From contig NC_065875.1 of the NCBI RefSeq assembly GCF_933775445.1, positions 4,415,001 through 4,479,000 of the forward strand: 64,000 bases of DNA, read 5' to 3'. Shown in pieces: positions 25,109-39,559 of the stretch; the stretch's first letter is position 1, and the number at the start of each line of letters is the position of its first letter. The notes below the pieces were generated by a model, which was given only the letters and a program-made list of their open reading frames with translations, was not told where the DNA came from and did no database searches. This DNA comes from Argentina anserina. Lineage: Eukaryota; Streptophyta; Magnoliopsida; Rosales; Rosaceae. The translations under genes were made by a program, and so were the position numbers.

Positions 25109-25843
25109 GTCGTCTTACCTAACACAACTTATTTAAATAAGTTGTTTCTAGGGCACAAAGCTTTAGGAGGAAAATATACCTCCAAAAAAATATATATAGC
25201 CAATTTTCTATACAATTAAGCGACATATATATGTCGTCATATCTAGCAAACAAGGTTTTGTACTAATTAGCTCTAGGGTAATAAGTTTGAGAGGGAAATA
25301 TCCCTTCAAAAAAAAATAGGCCAATTTTTTGTATGATTAAGTGACTGATATATGTCGTCATATCTAGAAACTCTAAAACAACAAGTTTGAGAAGGAGAAG
25401 TGTCAAATTACCCTCCAAAAACTGGGCAAAATAAGGTTGTATATCAGACGACATATAAATGTCAACTAATTGTTGCTTCTTTTTTTGTCAACTTTAGAAT
25501 TCTCTATAATTAAGAGTAACACTTATACGACATATATAAGTCGCATAAATATTGCCCATTTTCATCTGAAAATAATTTGACTTTATGACTATTGAGACGA
25601 CATATACAGAAACATATGTTACTTCAATCCTCCGGACCACACTTAACCCAACATATGTAACATGATATGTGTCGCCTGTAGGTATAATTGGCCTAGTGTG
25701 ATGGAGGTATCGTTGGCAACATTTGTATTCATTGTATTTGCATTTATATTCATATTAATGTTGTTGTTCTCTTCTTCTTCTTCTTCTCTCTTACCATTTT
25801 TTGCTTCTATTTTTTTACAGGTTGCATCTTTCGGGAGTGCACA

Positions 25844-28782
25844 TGTAATAACCCGATTTTTCGGAATGATGTTTAGATTGTTTAATTTCTATTAATTTGT
25901 GAAATTCAATAAAATGAAATTTGGATTGCTTGCAAAATTTCGAAACTCGAACGGAAACGTTTGGGAACGTTTATTTAGTAAAAACGTTACGTTCCGCAAC
26001 GTATATATATCGACTTTTACTCCGTCGATCGTTTGTGAAAACTTTCTTCACGAAAGTCGTAGGGCTCGTCGATACGAGTGCGTGGACATGTGACACGTTC
26101 GAATCGGATGTCGGAGGTGAAAGTTATTAACGTCGGGAGTTCGTTTCCGATTTTGGAAACATGTATAAATAGAAAAATTTAGGGATTAGGGTTTCCATAT
26201 CTGGAAACCCTTCACCCGCGCCTCCCTCCTTTCTCTCTCACCCTCGCGACTCTCTCTCCCCGACCCTCTCCTTCCACGCCGGCGATCTCGCCGATCCGTG
26301 GTCCGTGTCACACACCGCTCCTCGCAAAAGCTTCGCACGGTTCTCCTCGCCAAACCCCGAGAAGATCGCGTCCTCTCTCGTCACCGTTCGCCGCACCGAC
26401 TCTCCACTGTCCACCTGCAACTTGACGCCACCAGTTCCATCCCCGGCAATACACGTCCTCGCCTTGCCTCCGAAGCCATCGACGACGGAAGTGGAGCTCG
26501 ACTCGCCGATCCTCCACGCGATTCGATTTCAGCCGTACTCGCAGGTGCCTCCGGTGGTCCTCTCGACGGTCCTGCGTCCTCTTGAGGTAAGGGATGATTG
26601 ATTTGGTGTGGATGTGATGTTTTTTGTGAATTTTGGATTGAATTGTGGAAGAATCGGAGGAGGATGGAGGAGAGGGTTACCGCCGCCTAGAGGCGGCGCG
26701 TGAGGGTGCGTGGGTTAGTTTAGGAGGGGTCTGAGATCGTGGGAAGGAAGAGGAGGAGGAGGGGAAGAGATTGGGCACGGCGGTGGCGTCATACGCGCCT
26801 TGGTTGGTGTCGGCGCGTGGGCCCCACGCGCTGCCACAGTGAGTGGCGTGTGCGCCCCACGCGCCGCCACGTGCGGCAGCGCGTGAACAGTGTTTCCGAA
26901 GGGTAATTTTATAATTTATTTTTACGTATGGTAAATGTAAAAAAGTGATTTACGTACGGTAAATGTAAAAAGGTGATTTACATACGGTAAATATAAATTT
27001 TATTTACGTACAGTAAATGTAAATGTAAATTACTTTTAGTAAATGTAAAAAAGTAATTTTGGAAGAGTAATTCAGTAATTATTATTTACTGAGACAGTAC
27101 GTACATTTGAATAGTATTTATACATACAAAAATACGTAAACAGTATGTACTCGTACATAAATACGTACTGTATGTGTATTTGTACAGTAATACATGAATA
27201 GTACACAGTGAATAGTACCCACTGAACATTAAATTCTCAAAACCGAAAATTGCTGAACAGTAACCGATTATTACTGTTTCGGCATTTAAAGGTTTACGAA
27301 ACGTTTCTAAATTCTTTTCTTATCTTTTAAGGTGATCGATAAATCAAGGAAATGAATTATCTACGGAAATTTTGGAATTACGCTCGAGTCGATAAGGTGA
27401 GTAAAATCTCACATATTTACGAATCTACCCTTGCGGAGATTCAAGATTTTTGCAAGAGTTTTTAATATTGAATTATGACACGTATACGATATAATGGATT
27501 ATATATATATTGTATAAATGGTAATAAGTACATATATATATAGTTCGCTATATTATATACTGTTATGAATTCATTGGAATGGGTCATTTCGATGACGAGA
27601 ATTATATATTGAGCATGTAATTTAATTTGTACAATATGAGGTGTGATTATTGTACATAATATTAACATGGTGTTGGTTAAAACGTTTTGTCTTCGGACGT
27701 GTTTATGAAATATGACATGTATAGGATATAGCGGATTATATATATATTGTATAAATGGTAAATAAGTACAAATATATATAGGTTGCTATATAATATACTG
27801 TTATGATTTTATCGTGATGATGTCATTTTGATGACGAGATTATATATCAAACATGTAGTTTTGATTTGTACAATATGAGGTGTGATTATTGTACGTGATT
27901 TTAACATGGAGATTATTAAAATGTTGATTTGTCTTCGGACTTGATTTTTGTACAATATGATGTGAGATTATTGTACGTGTTTGGCAAGTCGGAACCTAGC
28001 CTTTCGCCGGGCGAAAGTTACGATACAGTTAGAGCTCTAGTCTGTCTGCCGGAGTACTGCATGTGAGGTAACGGGTGGTTATCGGCTCATGAGTATTCAG
28101 ATTGTTTTGGATGTTGGGTAGCGTGTGGTTACCCAATATCGGCGGTGTAATACGTGAGGGGTAACAGATGTGTACCAGCGTTCATTAGTACCCGTATTAT
28201 AAATGTTTTTGGGTAACCAGAAGGGTTGCCCGATTTCTCATGAGCACTTTCATTTCATATATTATTGGGACAACCAGATGCGCCATCCATTGACACATGA
28301 GGACATTTATATTTGTTGATTGTGATTTTTCGTATATATTGATATGCGAATTATATTTTCATTTTACTCATACGAGCTATAAGCTTACCGGGTTTGTGTT
28401 TACAATCCCGGTGCACCAATTCGATGGTGTAGGGGATAATCCTGCAGGTGTTGACTAGTGGAGATTGAGAGACGACTCCGGAGTCTCGAAGTTATTCATT
28501 ATCCTGCTTGTGGTGTGGTTTTCATTTCAGAATTGTGTGTGAGAATTTGTGAGGACTTATTGGTGAGTTTTGTGAGAGATTGTGAGGATTATTACATTTT
28601 CATTTTATGTAATGCTGAATTATAAATTTGGTTTGTAATAATTGGTTTTTTTCTGAGTTGTATTGAGAACTTAGTGATGATCCGCTGTGCATTTAAAATG
28701 ATTTCGATTCGTTGAGATTGTTTTGGTGTTTAACGACTTTGAAATTTCGAGTTTTTATGCTCGAAATTTTAGGGTCGTTACA
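25844..28782 (+). mobile_element. solo LTR, 2.9 kb family, with perfect 5-bp target duplication
   Basis: It starts TGTAATAACCC at 25844 and ends GGGTCGTTACA at 28782, so the termini are TGTAA/TTACA. GCACA flanks it on both sides (25839-25843 and 28783-28787). A TATAAATAGA box at 26163 is followed by a GC-rich leader-like region. There is an internal tandem duplication (about 27472-27700 and 27708-27930) with period about 236 bp. No gag or pol is present. It is most simply a solo LTR left after recombination of a large gypsy-type element; the clade is not assigned. Confidence 0.8.
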
Positions 28783-28857
28783 GCACATAATGGAGGCCTA
28801 TTGGATTCTTTTGGTGGCTTTTGTCCGAGCTACACATGAGCTCAAGCAATTGTGATC

Positions 28858-29713
28858 GAGGTCGGAAAAATTGAAATTTTAGTCGAAATATCGTTTTTCT
28901 TGGATCAGGATATATCATAACTATACAGAGTAAGTTTCGTCCGAAATATTGGAAATTTCCCGAAATATAGGGATATTTTCAAAATATCACGATATGTTGC
29001 CACGTGGTGCGCACATGTCTCACCATCATATTAAATTTGAAGCAAAAACTTGCACAGATGGGACTCAAACCTAGTTCCATCCAAATGAAACTCAAAGACT
29101 CAGCCAACTCGACTAAGCTTACTTTGCGTTCACTAATAGATCTTTATAAAATATATACTTCCATATAAATTAGGAAAACTAAAAATTTAGATATTACCAA
29201 TCTCAACTAAGTTTACTATATTTTTTCCCTACATTTAATTATTCACTTATCAGTCTATTTTTAACTACTTTATAAAAATAAAATTACTATAATACATCCA
29301 TTTTGGATGCATTGTTCAATCGTTGCACAATATACTCGGGGCTCTACTCAAGGAGACGACGAAGACAGTAAATATTTTGTACCTCATAGATTTTTTTAAA
29401 ACAATCATGTAATTTCGTGTTCAATATATTATATGCATAAAAACAGGAGATGTTTAAAGTAATATTTTTAAAGAATTGTCAACTATTTCATAAAAATTGC
29501 TAGTACTTTCTATAGAGAAGTGTTTGTGCAAGGTTACCGTATGAAATATAATAGATAATGATTATTTGAATCATCTCTGAAAGTTTCATTTATAATTTCC
29601 ATGTTTTTCTTCAAGTTTCCACTAATTTTATCAATATTTCTTTTGAAATCGATATTTCCCCGAAATTTCCGTCGAAATTTTCAATTTTCGGACCCTCGAT
29701 ATTTTAGTCCTTG
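28858..29713. mobile_element. MULE-like non-autonomous element rich in ATATCG
   Basis: The 9-bp sequence ATTGTGATC occurs at 28849-28857 and again at 29714-29722, bracketing the segment like a Mutator-type target duplication. The ends are partly inverted: GAGGTCGGAAAAATTG at the left against CAATTTTCGGACCCTC at the right. About 15 bp at the right end lack a left partner. No transposase. Confidence 0.55.
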
Positions 29714-29722
29714 ATTGTGATC

Positions 29723-32346
<2,624 letters not shown>

Positions 32347-32525
32347 CAGGTTGCTTGTAGACATTACAATTTACAAGGGCATCCTATCATTATTTATGAC
32401 GTAATTCCGACTGTAGCCCCCACCGTGAATAAGGTTGCTTGCAATATCACAAAGGGAGCTCAAAGCACCTATCATTGTTCTTGACATAGTTCCAACTAGG
32501 ACTCCCATCTTGAACAAGGTTGCTT
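32347..32525. repeat. two-unit tandem repeat, about 90-bp unit (array 1)
   Basis: Units contain TTGCTTG, then AAGG then CCTATCATT and TTCCAACTA-like blocks, with CCCCCACCGTGAA or CTCCCATCTTGAA near the unit end. The same unit recurs at 34677-34910. Confidence 0.6.
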
Positions 32526-32626
32526 GTGTTCGCGCTCCCTAATGGGTTCAGGTAATCGAACATCCTCAATTAAAGCGGTTGCGGGGTGCCAGAACTTGCG
32601 TACGACTATACGAGAGTGGGTTGAAT

Positions 32627-33020
32627 GTAATGCGTTGTCTTGACTTCTAATTTGACGATTGTGGCGAGGGTGAGAACTGTAACCTCACTTGGTCCTACGT
32701 GTAGGTCGCCTGGTCTAGCAAAGCCTTCTTTCGCGTCTCTTCGCAAGTTGCCTATTGATACTTAACTACTGAGATACAAGTAAGCATAGCTTTTATGATA
32801 GAGAAACAGATTGCAGGTTGCTAAAGGTGTAAGGCCTTTAGCGGTTTGGATATTGTTTCTTTGAGGAAGACTTTAAGAGATAGTTGCCTCAAAGAGGACT
32901 TTGATAGCTTGGTGCCCGATAGGTTTTTTTGTTTAGCAGATGTGTTGTTTTATATGTTGAGAGTTGTTTATTTTCTTCTTCATCAGAGCCTCTATTTATT
33001 TAGGCTTGTTTGCTTTTTGA
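32627..33020 (+). repeat. dispersed repeat, copy 1 (LTR-like)
   Basis: It shares an ordered series of blocks with 41957-42300 on the same strand: GCGTTGTCTT, GACGTGTAGGTTGCCTGGTCT-like, TATCGATACTTAA-like, TTGCCTCAA, TGTTGAGAGTTGT and a TATATA/TATTTA-type sequence before the end. Probably part of an LTR of one retroelement family. Confidence 0.5.
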
Positions 33021-33552
33021 AACGATTTACTTCCTTATAGGACTCCTTGACGAAATAATATATTTAACTGCAGATATTGGTTAAGTATATCAAAAATCTT
33101 TGAATAGATTTTGATACGATTATATAATTATATTAGATAATTAGGAGTGAAAGATATTATAGAAAATTACTTAGTACTATTAGATAACATTTGAATTAAC
33201 TAAAAACTCATTTTTGATATTTTTTATACAAATTAGAACATAAGCCTAAGCCAAAAAATTGAGTAGACTCAAACTTGATTAATTAATTAATGTTGAAATG
33301 TCCAATATACCATTTTTTCATGAAAATTACCAACATGCCACTCCCAGATCGAATAAGTTTATCTCTCCTCATTTTTTAGTTTTTTCCGGCATTTTTAAAT
33401 TTTCCGGCCAAACCCTGAACCCTAATTTGGAGGTGAACCAATATATAAAGTTATTTCTTACGTCATGAGTTTTTATTGAAGTACTATATTTCATATTTTT
33501 GGAGAAACTTTGAAATATCGTTGGGATTAGGCGCATCTTATCTCATAAAAAA

Positions 33553-33775
33553 CTACAGTAGCAGTTAGTTTTATAGTCGAGAGTAGTAGCTAGATTCATA
33601 ATCGACAGTAGCAGATACATTCTCAGCCGACAGTAGCACTTTTCAAATCGATAGTAGCAGCTAATTTCATACTCGACAGTAGCAGGTTGCTTAATTAGAT
33701 AATAGTTGTTAGTTTCATAATCGACAGTAGCATGTAGTTTGTCAGTCGACATTAGTAGTTAATTTTTTAGTCGAC
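33553..33775. repeat. 25-bp minisatellite, about nine units
   Basis: Successive units of the form AGTAGCAG-TA-TTTCATA-TCGAC, most exactly 25 bp and differing by a few substitutions or short deletions. The minus-strand frame of 69 codons across it is an artefact of the repeat. Confidence 0.85.
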
Positions 33776-34676
33776 AAAGAGAGGCAAAAAAGTAAAATAT
33801 TATATGACATGTGGCATCTTGCTATTATGTGGTCCTTATTTGTAATTTTTTATCCTAATTTGCTCTATTAAATTAGAAAGTGAGTTTTTTGTAAACCAAA
33901 ATATTATCTACCATTTATTAAGAGTTTGTTAAAGATATTAAGTCACAGATATTGGCTTAAAATATATCATAGGCAATAGAGATTTAATTGCCTTTTGATA
34001 CGGTTATGGAGCCGGGGAAATCTTCTTGGAAAAGGTAATTACCTTTGACCATGATTCCATTGATTCTTGTATCCCAGCCATGCATGCCCACGTCTTGTTC
34101 GCCACAAATGTAATCCCACCGTTTAAGAATAGTCCTTAATTAATTGGAACATATATGGTGCATGTCTCTTGCCTTCTTAACCGCAGGTATCTTCCATGCA
34201 AAGGAAATACCCTTTTGATTATTGTTCGCTGTGCATATCTCTTCATGGATGCAATCCTTTAATTAGGAAGGTAATCCTTATTTGATCAAAACTCTGTGCA
34301 TATATCTTATGGACGTCATGTTGGCTCTCAACTACAATCAAGTCTTCCTTCCTTAATCAAACACACGTCCCTTGTGCCTTAATTAATGTAATTACTAGCA
34401 AAGCACGTCCACCACTCCTCATTTGATATGAAATCTTCCTCAAAGCTCCATCTTTGAAGGCAAATATTACTCCATTAATTACCATATATTTGATAATTAA
34501 TAATTACTCAATGTATAGCCATATTCGCTTTGTATTAATAATTAATAATTACTTGCTCGCCAAATAAATCTAGTGTAACTCTTAAACCACACATATTCCG
34601 ATATACTTAAGCCCAATTGGGTTGGACCACAAGACTTGGCCACATATTAGCTTAAAATATATATTTTTAACTCAAA
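33776..34676. other. AT-rich spacer
   Basis: No gene or repeat boundary recognised. Confidence 0.4.
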
Positions 34677-34910
34677 CAGCTTGCAACATATCAGTGGCGT
34701 ACTATCAAAATTCCTGACGTAATTAATTCCAACTATAGCCCCATATGCGGACAAGATTGCTTGTGATTTTGTGATGGCAGCTCATAATACCTATCATTAT
34801 TCTTGATGTAATTCCAACTATGACCCCCATGGTGAACAAGCTAGGTTGCTTGTGACATTACAAGGGCAGCTCATAACGCTTATTATCACTCTTACGTAAT
34901 TCTGAGCGAG
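34677..34910. repeat. tandem repeat, about 90-bp unit (array 2)
   Basis: Two to three units matching array 1 at 32347: TTGCTTGTGACATTACAAGG, then GCAGCTCATAA, TATCATTATTCTTGA and CCCCCATGGTGAACAAG. The two arrays are about 2.2 kb apart in the same orientation. Confidence 0.6.
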
Positions 34911-34917
34911 GTTTAAA

Positions 34918-36154
34918 ATATCGGTATTAGTAGATATATTATTTTTTAAAAAGATATCAGAAATATATCGGAGATATTAGAAAAAATATATCGTTCATGT
35001 TCTAAAATTATTTATTTATTTATTATTAAATTATGTGCAAACATATACAATTATTAACTTTTTTTAGTACCAGAAAAAAACTCTATGTACTTGAAATGAC
35101 GCACGTTGGTCAATAATATTACAATACTTTACCCAAGACATACGAGTCATATAGTACGAATTGTAATGGTTAACATGATAAACATATATCTCTTTCGAAC
35201 TGCTGATCATTTCTCCAAGAATGACTTGATGATTGATCATATACTTCTCCAAACTGACCATAATTGTAAATAAAATAATTAGATTGATAGTTTGACTTCA
35301 TGTGATTCGTTTGACGTCCCACTATGCTTTGTGCTCTATCAATATGGAATCAAAACTTAAGGCAACTAAAGTAACATCAGATGAAAATACTTTGATCATC
35401 AATGACTCCTCTTGTCCTCCTCCCGCATCTATATAGCTGTTGCGGACCATGATCACCTGCTCTAGATCCATGATCTTTATCTTAGGTAGCATGATCAAAA
35501 TTACTTTCACATGTAAACTGCTCAAATCTTCCACCTACATAAGATTATCTATATTCAAACCTTGTATCTCCACTACTTTGTCGATGTCCACCACCACCAC
35601 CATCATCATTTGAACTATCTGAAGTTGTTACGCCGCCCCACACACTAACATTATCAGAATCATTTTTTGGGTCTCCAACTTCATCAGATAATACATTGTT
35701 TACATTAATTCCACAATCAGTTGCTTTTTCTACAACGTGTGGATGAGGGTTGCCATTTTCATCATCAAGGTCAAGGAAAGTACTTGTCACTGATATGACT
35801 TGACTCTTAAGAGTTAAAACTTGAACATTCACTCCTCATCCAGATTTCTTTTACGAAAAATTAAAAATTAGCCGATTGAGAGACTACTCTTCTAGTCATA
35901 TCAAAGATATCTCTCGAGGCTACATGTGATTATTTAATCAAAAACTCATCTTTGAGAGTCGAGACATCCTCAAGTTGAGATAAAAAATCGGATATTTCTC
36001 CAAACGAGAGAAAATATATCGTAAATATCGGAGAAATTTTATGTTATCAGAGAAATATCGCAGATACGGGAAAAATAAGATATTCACACCTAAGATATAT
36101 CGTTTAAAAAATCAGAGAATATATAAGAAATATCGAAGAAATTTTGAACCTTTT
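34918..36154. mobile_element. ATATCG-rich element with imperfect inverted ends
   Basis: The left end GAGGTTTAAAATATCGG is opposed by CGAAGAAATTTTGAACCTT at the right. The flanks are dense in ATATCG and AAATATCG like the element at 28858. The interior carries a minus-strand coding-like stretch (35832-35080) broken by several stops, with GGGGGHRQSSGDTRFEYR and Asp/Ser-rich segments. The interior resembles no protein I can name. No target duplication was found. Confidence 0.4.
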
Positions 36155-36498
36155 TCCTTATGAAATTACAACTTGGGCGAACCTTTGAAGTAGCTTAATA
36201 ATAATAATAATAATAATGAAATGTCCAGCGGAAACCTTGCACATGGCTCACATGTAACAAGTGACATAATTTATTCTGGTCAATTAATTCCTCCAAGCTT
36301 TGAGTAAATGTTAATTTCACGTCTAAAACTCACACAATCACACATCCCCTCCTGTAAATCCCTTCCATTATAAACGACGACACAACCAAACTCTCGAACG
36401 CAGAGAGAAAGCATGTGGCCTCTCCGTTTTATCCTCAGGTTCATCACTGTTCCATAGATGAAACTGTGAAGCTGTGAAAGAAACCAACCCTATCCACC
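36155..36498. other. 5' flank of F-box gene 1
   Basis: Contains an (AAT)n run at 36199-36219 and sequence up to the F-box ATG. No clear TATA box was identified. Confidence 0.4.
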
Positions 36499-37617
36499 AT
36501 GTTCCACCAAGATCTCCTCACCGACATCCTTCTACGCCTCCCCGCCAAGTCTCTTCTCCGCTTCAAATGCGTCTCCAAGCACTGGCTCTCACTCATTTCC
36601 AGCCCCCAGTTCCGCCGCCGCCGCCTGCGTCTCGCCTCTTCCGGCATCATCTTATGTCAAACAACTGATCTCATCCACCATACATCTGTCGCCGGAAGCC
36701 ACTCCGACCCGCCCTTTACATCCCTGAGCTTCATAGGCGACTCGGCAGGTATGAAGATCCTCCAGTCTAGTTATGGTCTGCTGTTGTGCTGCAGCAGCCT
36801 TCACAAAAGGGGTAAACGCCGCAGCTATTACATCTGCAATCCTTCCACGCAGCAATTCTCGACTCTTCCTGAAGCAGATTGCGAAAATATTTCCAAAACC
36901 ATCTACGGAGTTTACTTGACTTTCGATTCGTCCAAGTTGCCTGATCACTACCAAGTTGCGTCTGTTCGAAGTTGTTCTTCCCCATCATCACCATCATCCA
37001 ATAGCTTCCAAATCGTGACTTACTCGTCTAAGACTCGGGCTTGGAGGATTTCCGGGTCTCCTTTCATTGCTCCAGACATGGTGTTTGACAACGGGGTACT
37101 TTGGAATGGATCAATACACTGGATTAGTCCAACTGGGGATTCGTTCCGTTTCGACACCGATCAAGAACGCCTCGGAACAATGCCTAGTCTTCAATCGAAT
37201 GAGAAATGGAGCAACAAGAGGCTGAGGTACTTCGGCGAGTCGGGTGGTCATTTACACCTAATTGAAATCTACGGCAGCGCCACCCAATTTTATGTCTTTG
37301 AGATGGAGAGGGACTACTCTAGCTGGGTTCCAAAGTACCATGTTGACATCGCAGCAATTATTGATGCGTTTCCTGTGATGATTAGGAACTACCCGGATGC
37401 CACTGACTCTGTTTTTTATGCTTTTAGTCTGCTGTTTGTGAAAGAAGATGAAGAAGACTCATTTCTATTATTGCACGTTCCCGGTGAGTTTCTGCTATAT
37501 AATCTCAGGAATGGGACCTTCAAGAAGCTTGGTCCTATATCAACCGAAGCAAACGTTGCATTCCAGATTGGATGCTTCCATGCATATCAGTTTAGAGAGA
37601 CACTGGCTGATGTTTGA
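36499..37617 (+). CDS. F-box protein with F-box-associated domain (gene 1)
   Basis: Single-exon gene of 372 codons. The F-box is at the very N-terminus (about residues 4-45: DLLTDILLRLPAKSLLRFKC, then WLSLISSPQF), which binds SKP1 in an SCF ubiquitin ligase. The rest is the plant F-box-associated interaction region with LLLCCSS, YYICNPSTQQF, YSSKTRAWRISGSPF, GVLWNGSIHWI and FGESGGHLHLIEIYG, which would bind the unknown target. Similar to the At5g07610-type F-box group (inference). The start is supported because the F-box follows immediately. It is a paralogue of the gene at 47145-48377. No internal stops; it looks functional. Confidence 0.9.
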   Translation: MFHQDLLTDILLRLPAKSLLRFKCVSKHWLSLISSPQFRRRRLRLASSGIILCQTTDLIHHTSVAGSHSDPPFTSLSFIGDSAGMKILQSSYGLLLCCSSLHKRGKRRSYYICNPSTQQFSTLPEADCENISKTIYGVYLTFDSSKLPDHYQVASVRSCSSPSSPSSNSFQIVTYSSKTRAWRISGSPFIAPDMVFDNGVLWNGSIHWISPTGDSFRFDTDQERLGTMPSLQSNEKWSNKRLRYFGESGGHLHLIEIYGSATQFYVFEMERDYSSWVPKYHVDIAAIIDAFPVMIRNYPDATDSVFYAFSLLFVKEDEEDSFLLLHVPGEFLLYNLRNGTFKKLGPISTEANVAFQIGCFHAYQFRETLADV

Positions 37618-37853
37618 TATGTCACATCCTTTTTGTAATTGTATGTTTTGTGCTTCTATCATTTTTGGATGATGATTTCTCTACTTTGTGAATCAACACT
37701 CCATTGAGAAACTTATTCGATGATAATCGTCGGAGGTTGCATATATAGGATTCATAGCAATGAATAGTTTGCCGTCGTCGAAAATTGTTGGAACTTGTTC
37801 GCTCTTAGCTAGGAAAATTGCCAAAGCTTTAAGGACGAGAATAATAATCATAA

Positions 37854-38250
37854 GGCTTAATAAGCCAATTTGCTATCTTAGGATTCACATTGGTATCAAT
37901 TTGCTACCTTAGTTTTTATTTTTACCAATTTGTTACCCTAAGTTTTCATAATTAGTCAATTTATTACTCAAAGTATTAATTTTGCCAATTTGCTACCCCA
38001 TGTTTCTAAAATTAGCTATTTTGCTATCATTTTGTCATATCAAATTTTCACTTCTCCCTAACAAGTGAATTAATTTGAAAATCCAAATAAACAAATTGGT
38101 CAATCTTGAAAACCTTAGGGTTGTTAATTTTGCTTAAAGTTAGTAAATTGACATAATTAATACTTAGGGTAGAAAATTAGAAGTTTTGTAAAGCTATGGC
38201 AGCAAATTGACACTAAATATATCCTAGAGTAGCAAATTGGGAATTTTGCC
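37854..38250. mobile_element. MULE-type MITE, 397 bp, with 9-bp target duplication
   Basis: The 9-bp TAATCATAA flanks the element exactly (37845-37853 and 38251-38259). The termini GGCTTAATAAGCCAATTTGC and GCAAATTGGGAATTTTGCC are inverted. The interior repeats CAATTTGCTACC in inverted arrangement. It lies 240 bp downstream of F-box gene 1. No coding capacity. Confidence 0.8.
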
Positions 38251-38259
38251 TAATCATAA

Positions 38260-39190
38260 TATAGCACACCAGAAAGTAAGGGTTATGAGAAATTCCTTTC
38301 TTTTTGTAGGGAACAATCAGATTTAACACTATAAACTTCTTGATTCGATTACAGTGTATTCACAAGGGTGCTCTAAACTCATTTGCACAATCAAAATCAA
38401 ATGGATTCTGGGGAAAAAAAAAAGAAGAAGAAGGCCTTCGGCATTACAAATAACGTTACCAACTTCACTTAATTGCTCTTCATTTGCCAAATTAAGACCG
38501 TGAAGCACATAGGCGCGCGCACACACACACACGTACGAGAAGGAAAAGGAGCTAGGCGCCTAGGCGAGAGTTTATCCACCCAAGTTGCTTCTTTCGCATC
38601 ATAAGATTCAAGTCATTCAACCATTTGTGCTAGTAGCAGTTAAACAACTCCCAATCATTTTAAGGTGAAAATCTACATGCGCGCCATGAGGCTAATATTA
38701 AATTATTAATAATATAGTTTGAAACAGAAGATGAGAAAACAACGCTGTTTAATTTTAATGGCATAGTATTAGAAAACGGAGAAGCTGGTTTTGATCATAC
38801 TGTACTGAAAACTAAACTAATCCCAATCTCTCACTTACGAGCTTCAAGCGTCATCATTATTTTGATTTGTGAAGACTGGTAGAGGAACAAAGTACGAACA
38901 TGTAGGTGATATCTCGGAACTACTTTTTTGTTTTGGGCTTAAAATATAAAATTTTATTAAATAAAAAAATAATATATAAAAAGGGACATGAAACTAAATT
39001 TCTAAGAAGAAACAACACAACAAACAACTAAAACATGGCAAACATTGTCACAGTAGATGATCACATCAAAGATCAAGACGAACGGTGGGAGTTGGTGCTC
39101 CTTCTGCATTACGAGTGTTGGTAATTTGATGGGTGATAACTTTGTCTTCTCTATCTCTTTTTCAAAATTGCACGTTAAACACACACTCTG

Positions 39191-39191
<1 letters not shown>
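38260..39191. other. spacer without recognised genes
   Basis: AT-rich; includes a short GCGCGC/CACACA run at 38512-38532 and a GGCGCCTAGGCG motif at 38555. Nothing else supported. Confidence 0.4.

Positions 39192-39252
<61 letters not shown>
39192..39252. repeat. (CT)n microsatellite, about 60 bp
   Basis: Uninterrupted CT tract. Confidence 0.97.
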
Positions 39253-39254
<2 letters not shown>

Positions 39255-39559
39255 ATGTGAGCTGCCGCCTAGCACCTCAGCAGGCTAGGGGCGGCGGACG
39301 CTGTTTAGAACACTGTCTTTAATGCATTTCTATGATCCTTATGCTTGAACAATAAGACATTAATCAACGTGGAGAACACATTTTCCAAATCGTGATAAGA
39401 TATAAATAATAGGGTGGTAGTCTCTGCACATGAGCACATCATCACATGTCTCTCGTGGATACAACTATGCCTATTCTTTAATTCTCTCCACCATGTATGT
39501 TATCTTTAAAACACGGGTCAATGCCCATAAACAAACTCTTATTCGTTGCATGTACGTTT

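Larger units (their letters stand above)
17556..25698. mobile_element. non-autonomous CACTA (En/Spm) transposon, 8.1 kb, with captured gene fragments
   Basis: The left end CACTAAGCCAATTATA at 17556 pairs with the right end TATAATTGGCCTAGTG ending at 25698; the inverted similarity continues for about 32 bp. Subterminal repeats of the form CGACATAT...GTCGTCTGATA recur on both flanks (17600-17900 and 25090-25680), a CACTA hallmark. The 3-bp flanks are TGT and TGA, one mismatch from a duplication. No CACTA transposase is visible. The interior holds exon-intron fragments of host genes, a decayed hAT element and two foldback MITEs, so it is a Pack-CACTA that also collected later insertions. Confidence 0.8.

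Noticed and set aside
26298..26601. Overlapping open frames in the GC-rich part of the solo LTR
   Set aside because: Open on both strands because of high GC; lies in the LTR leader; no domain; not conserved as a frame in the copy at 60.1-60.8 kb.
33543..33752. 69-codon minus-strand frame with repeated Tyr-Glu-Thr motifs
   Set aside because: Simple translation of the 25-bp minisatellite.
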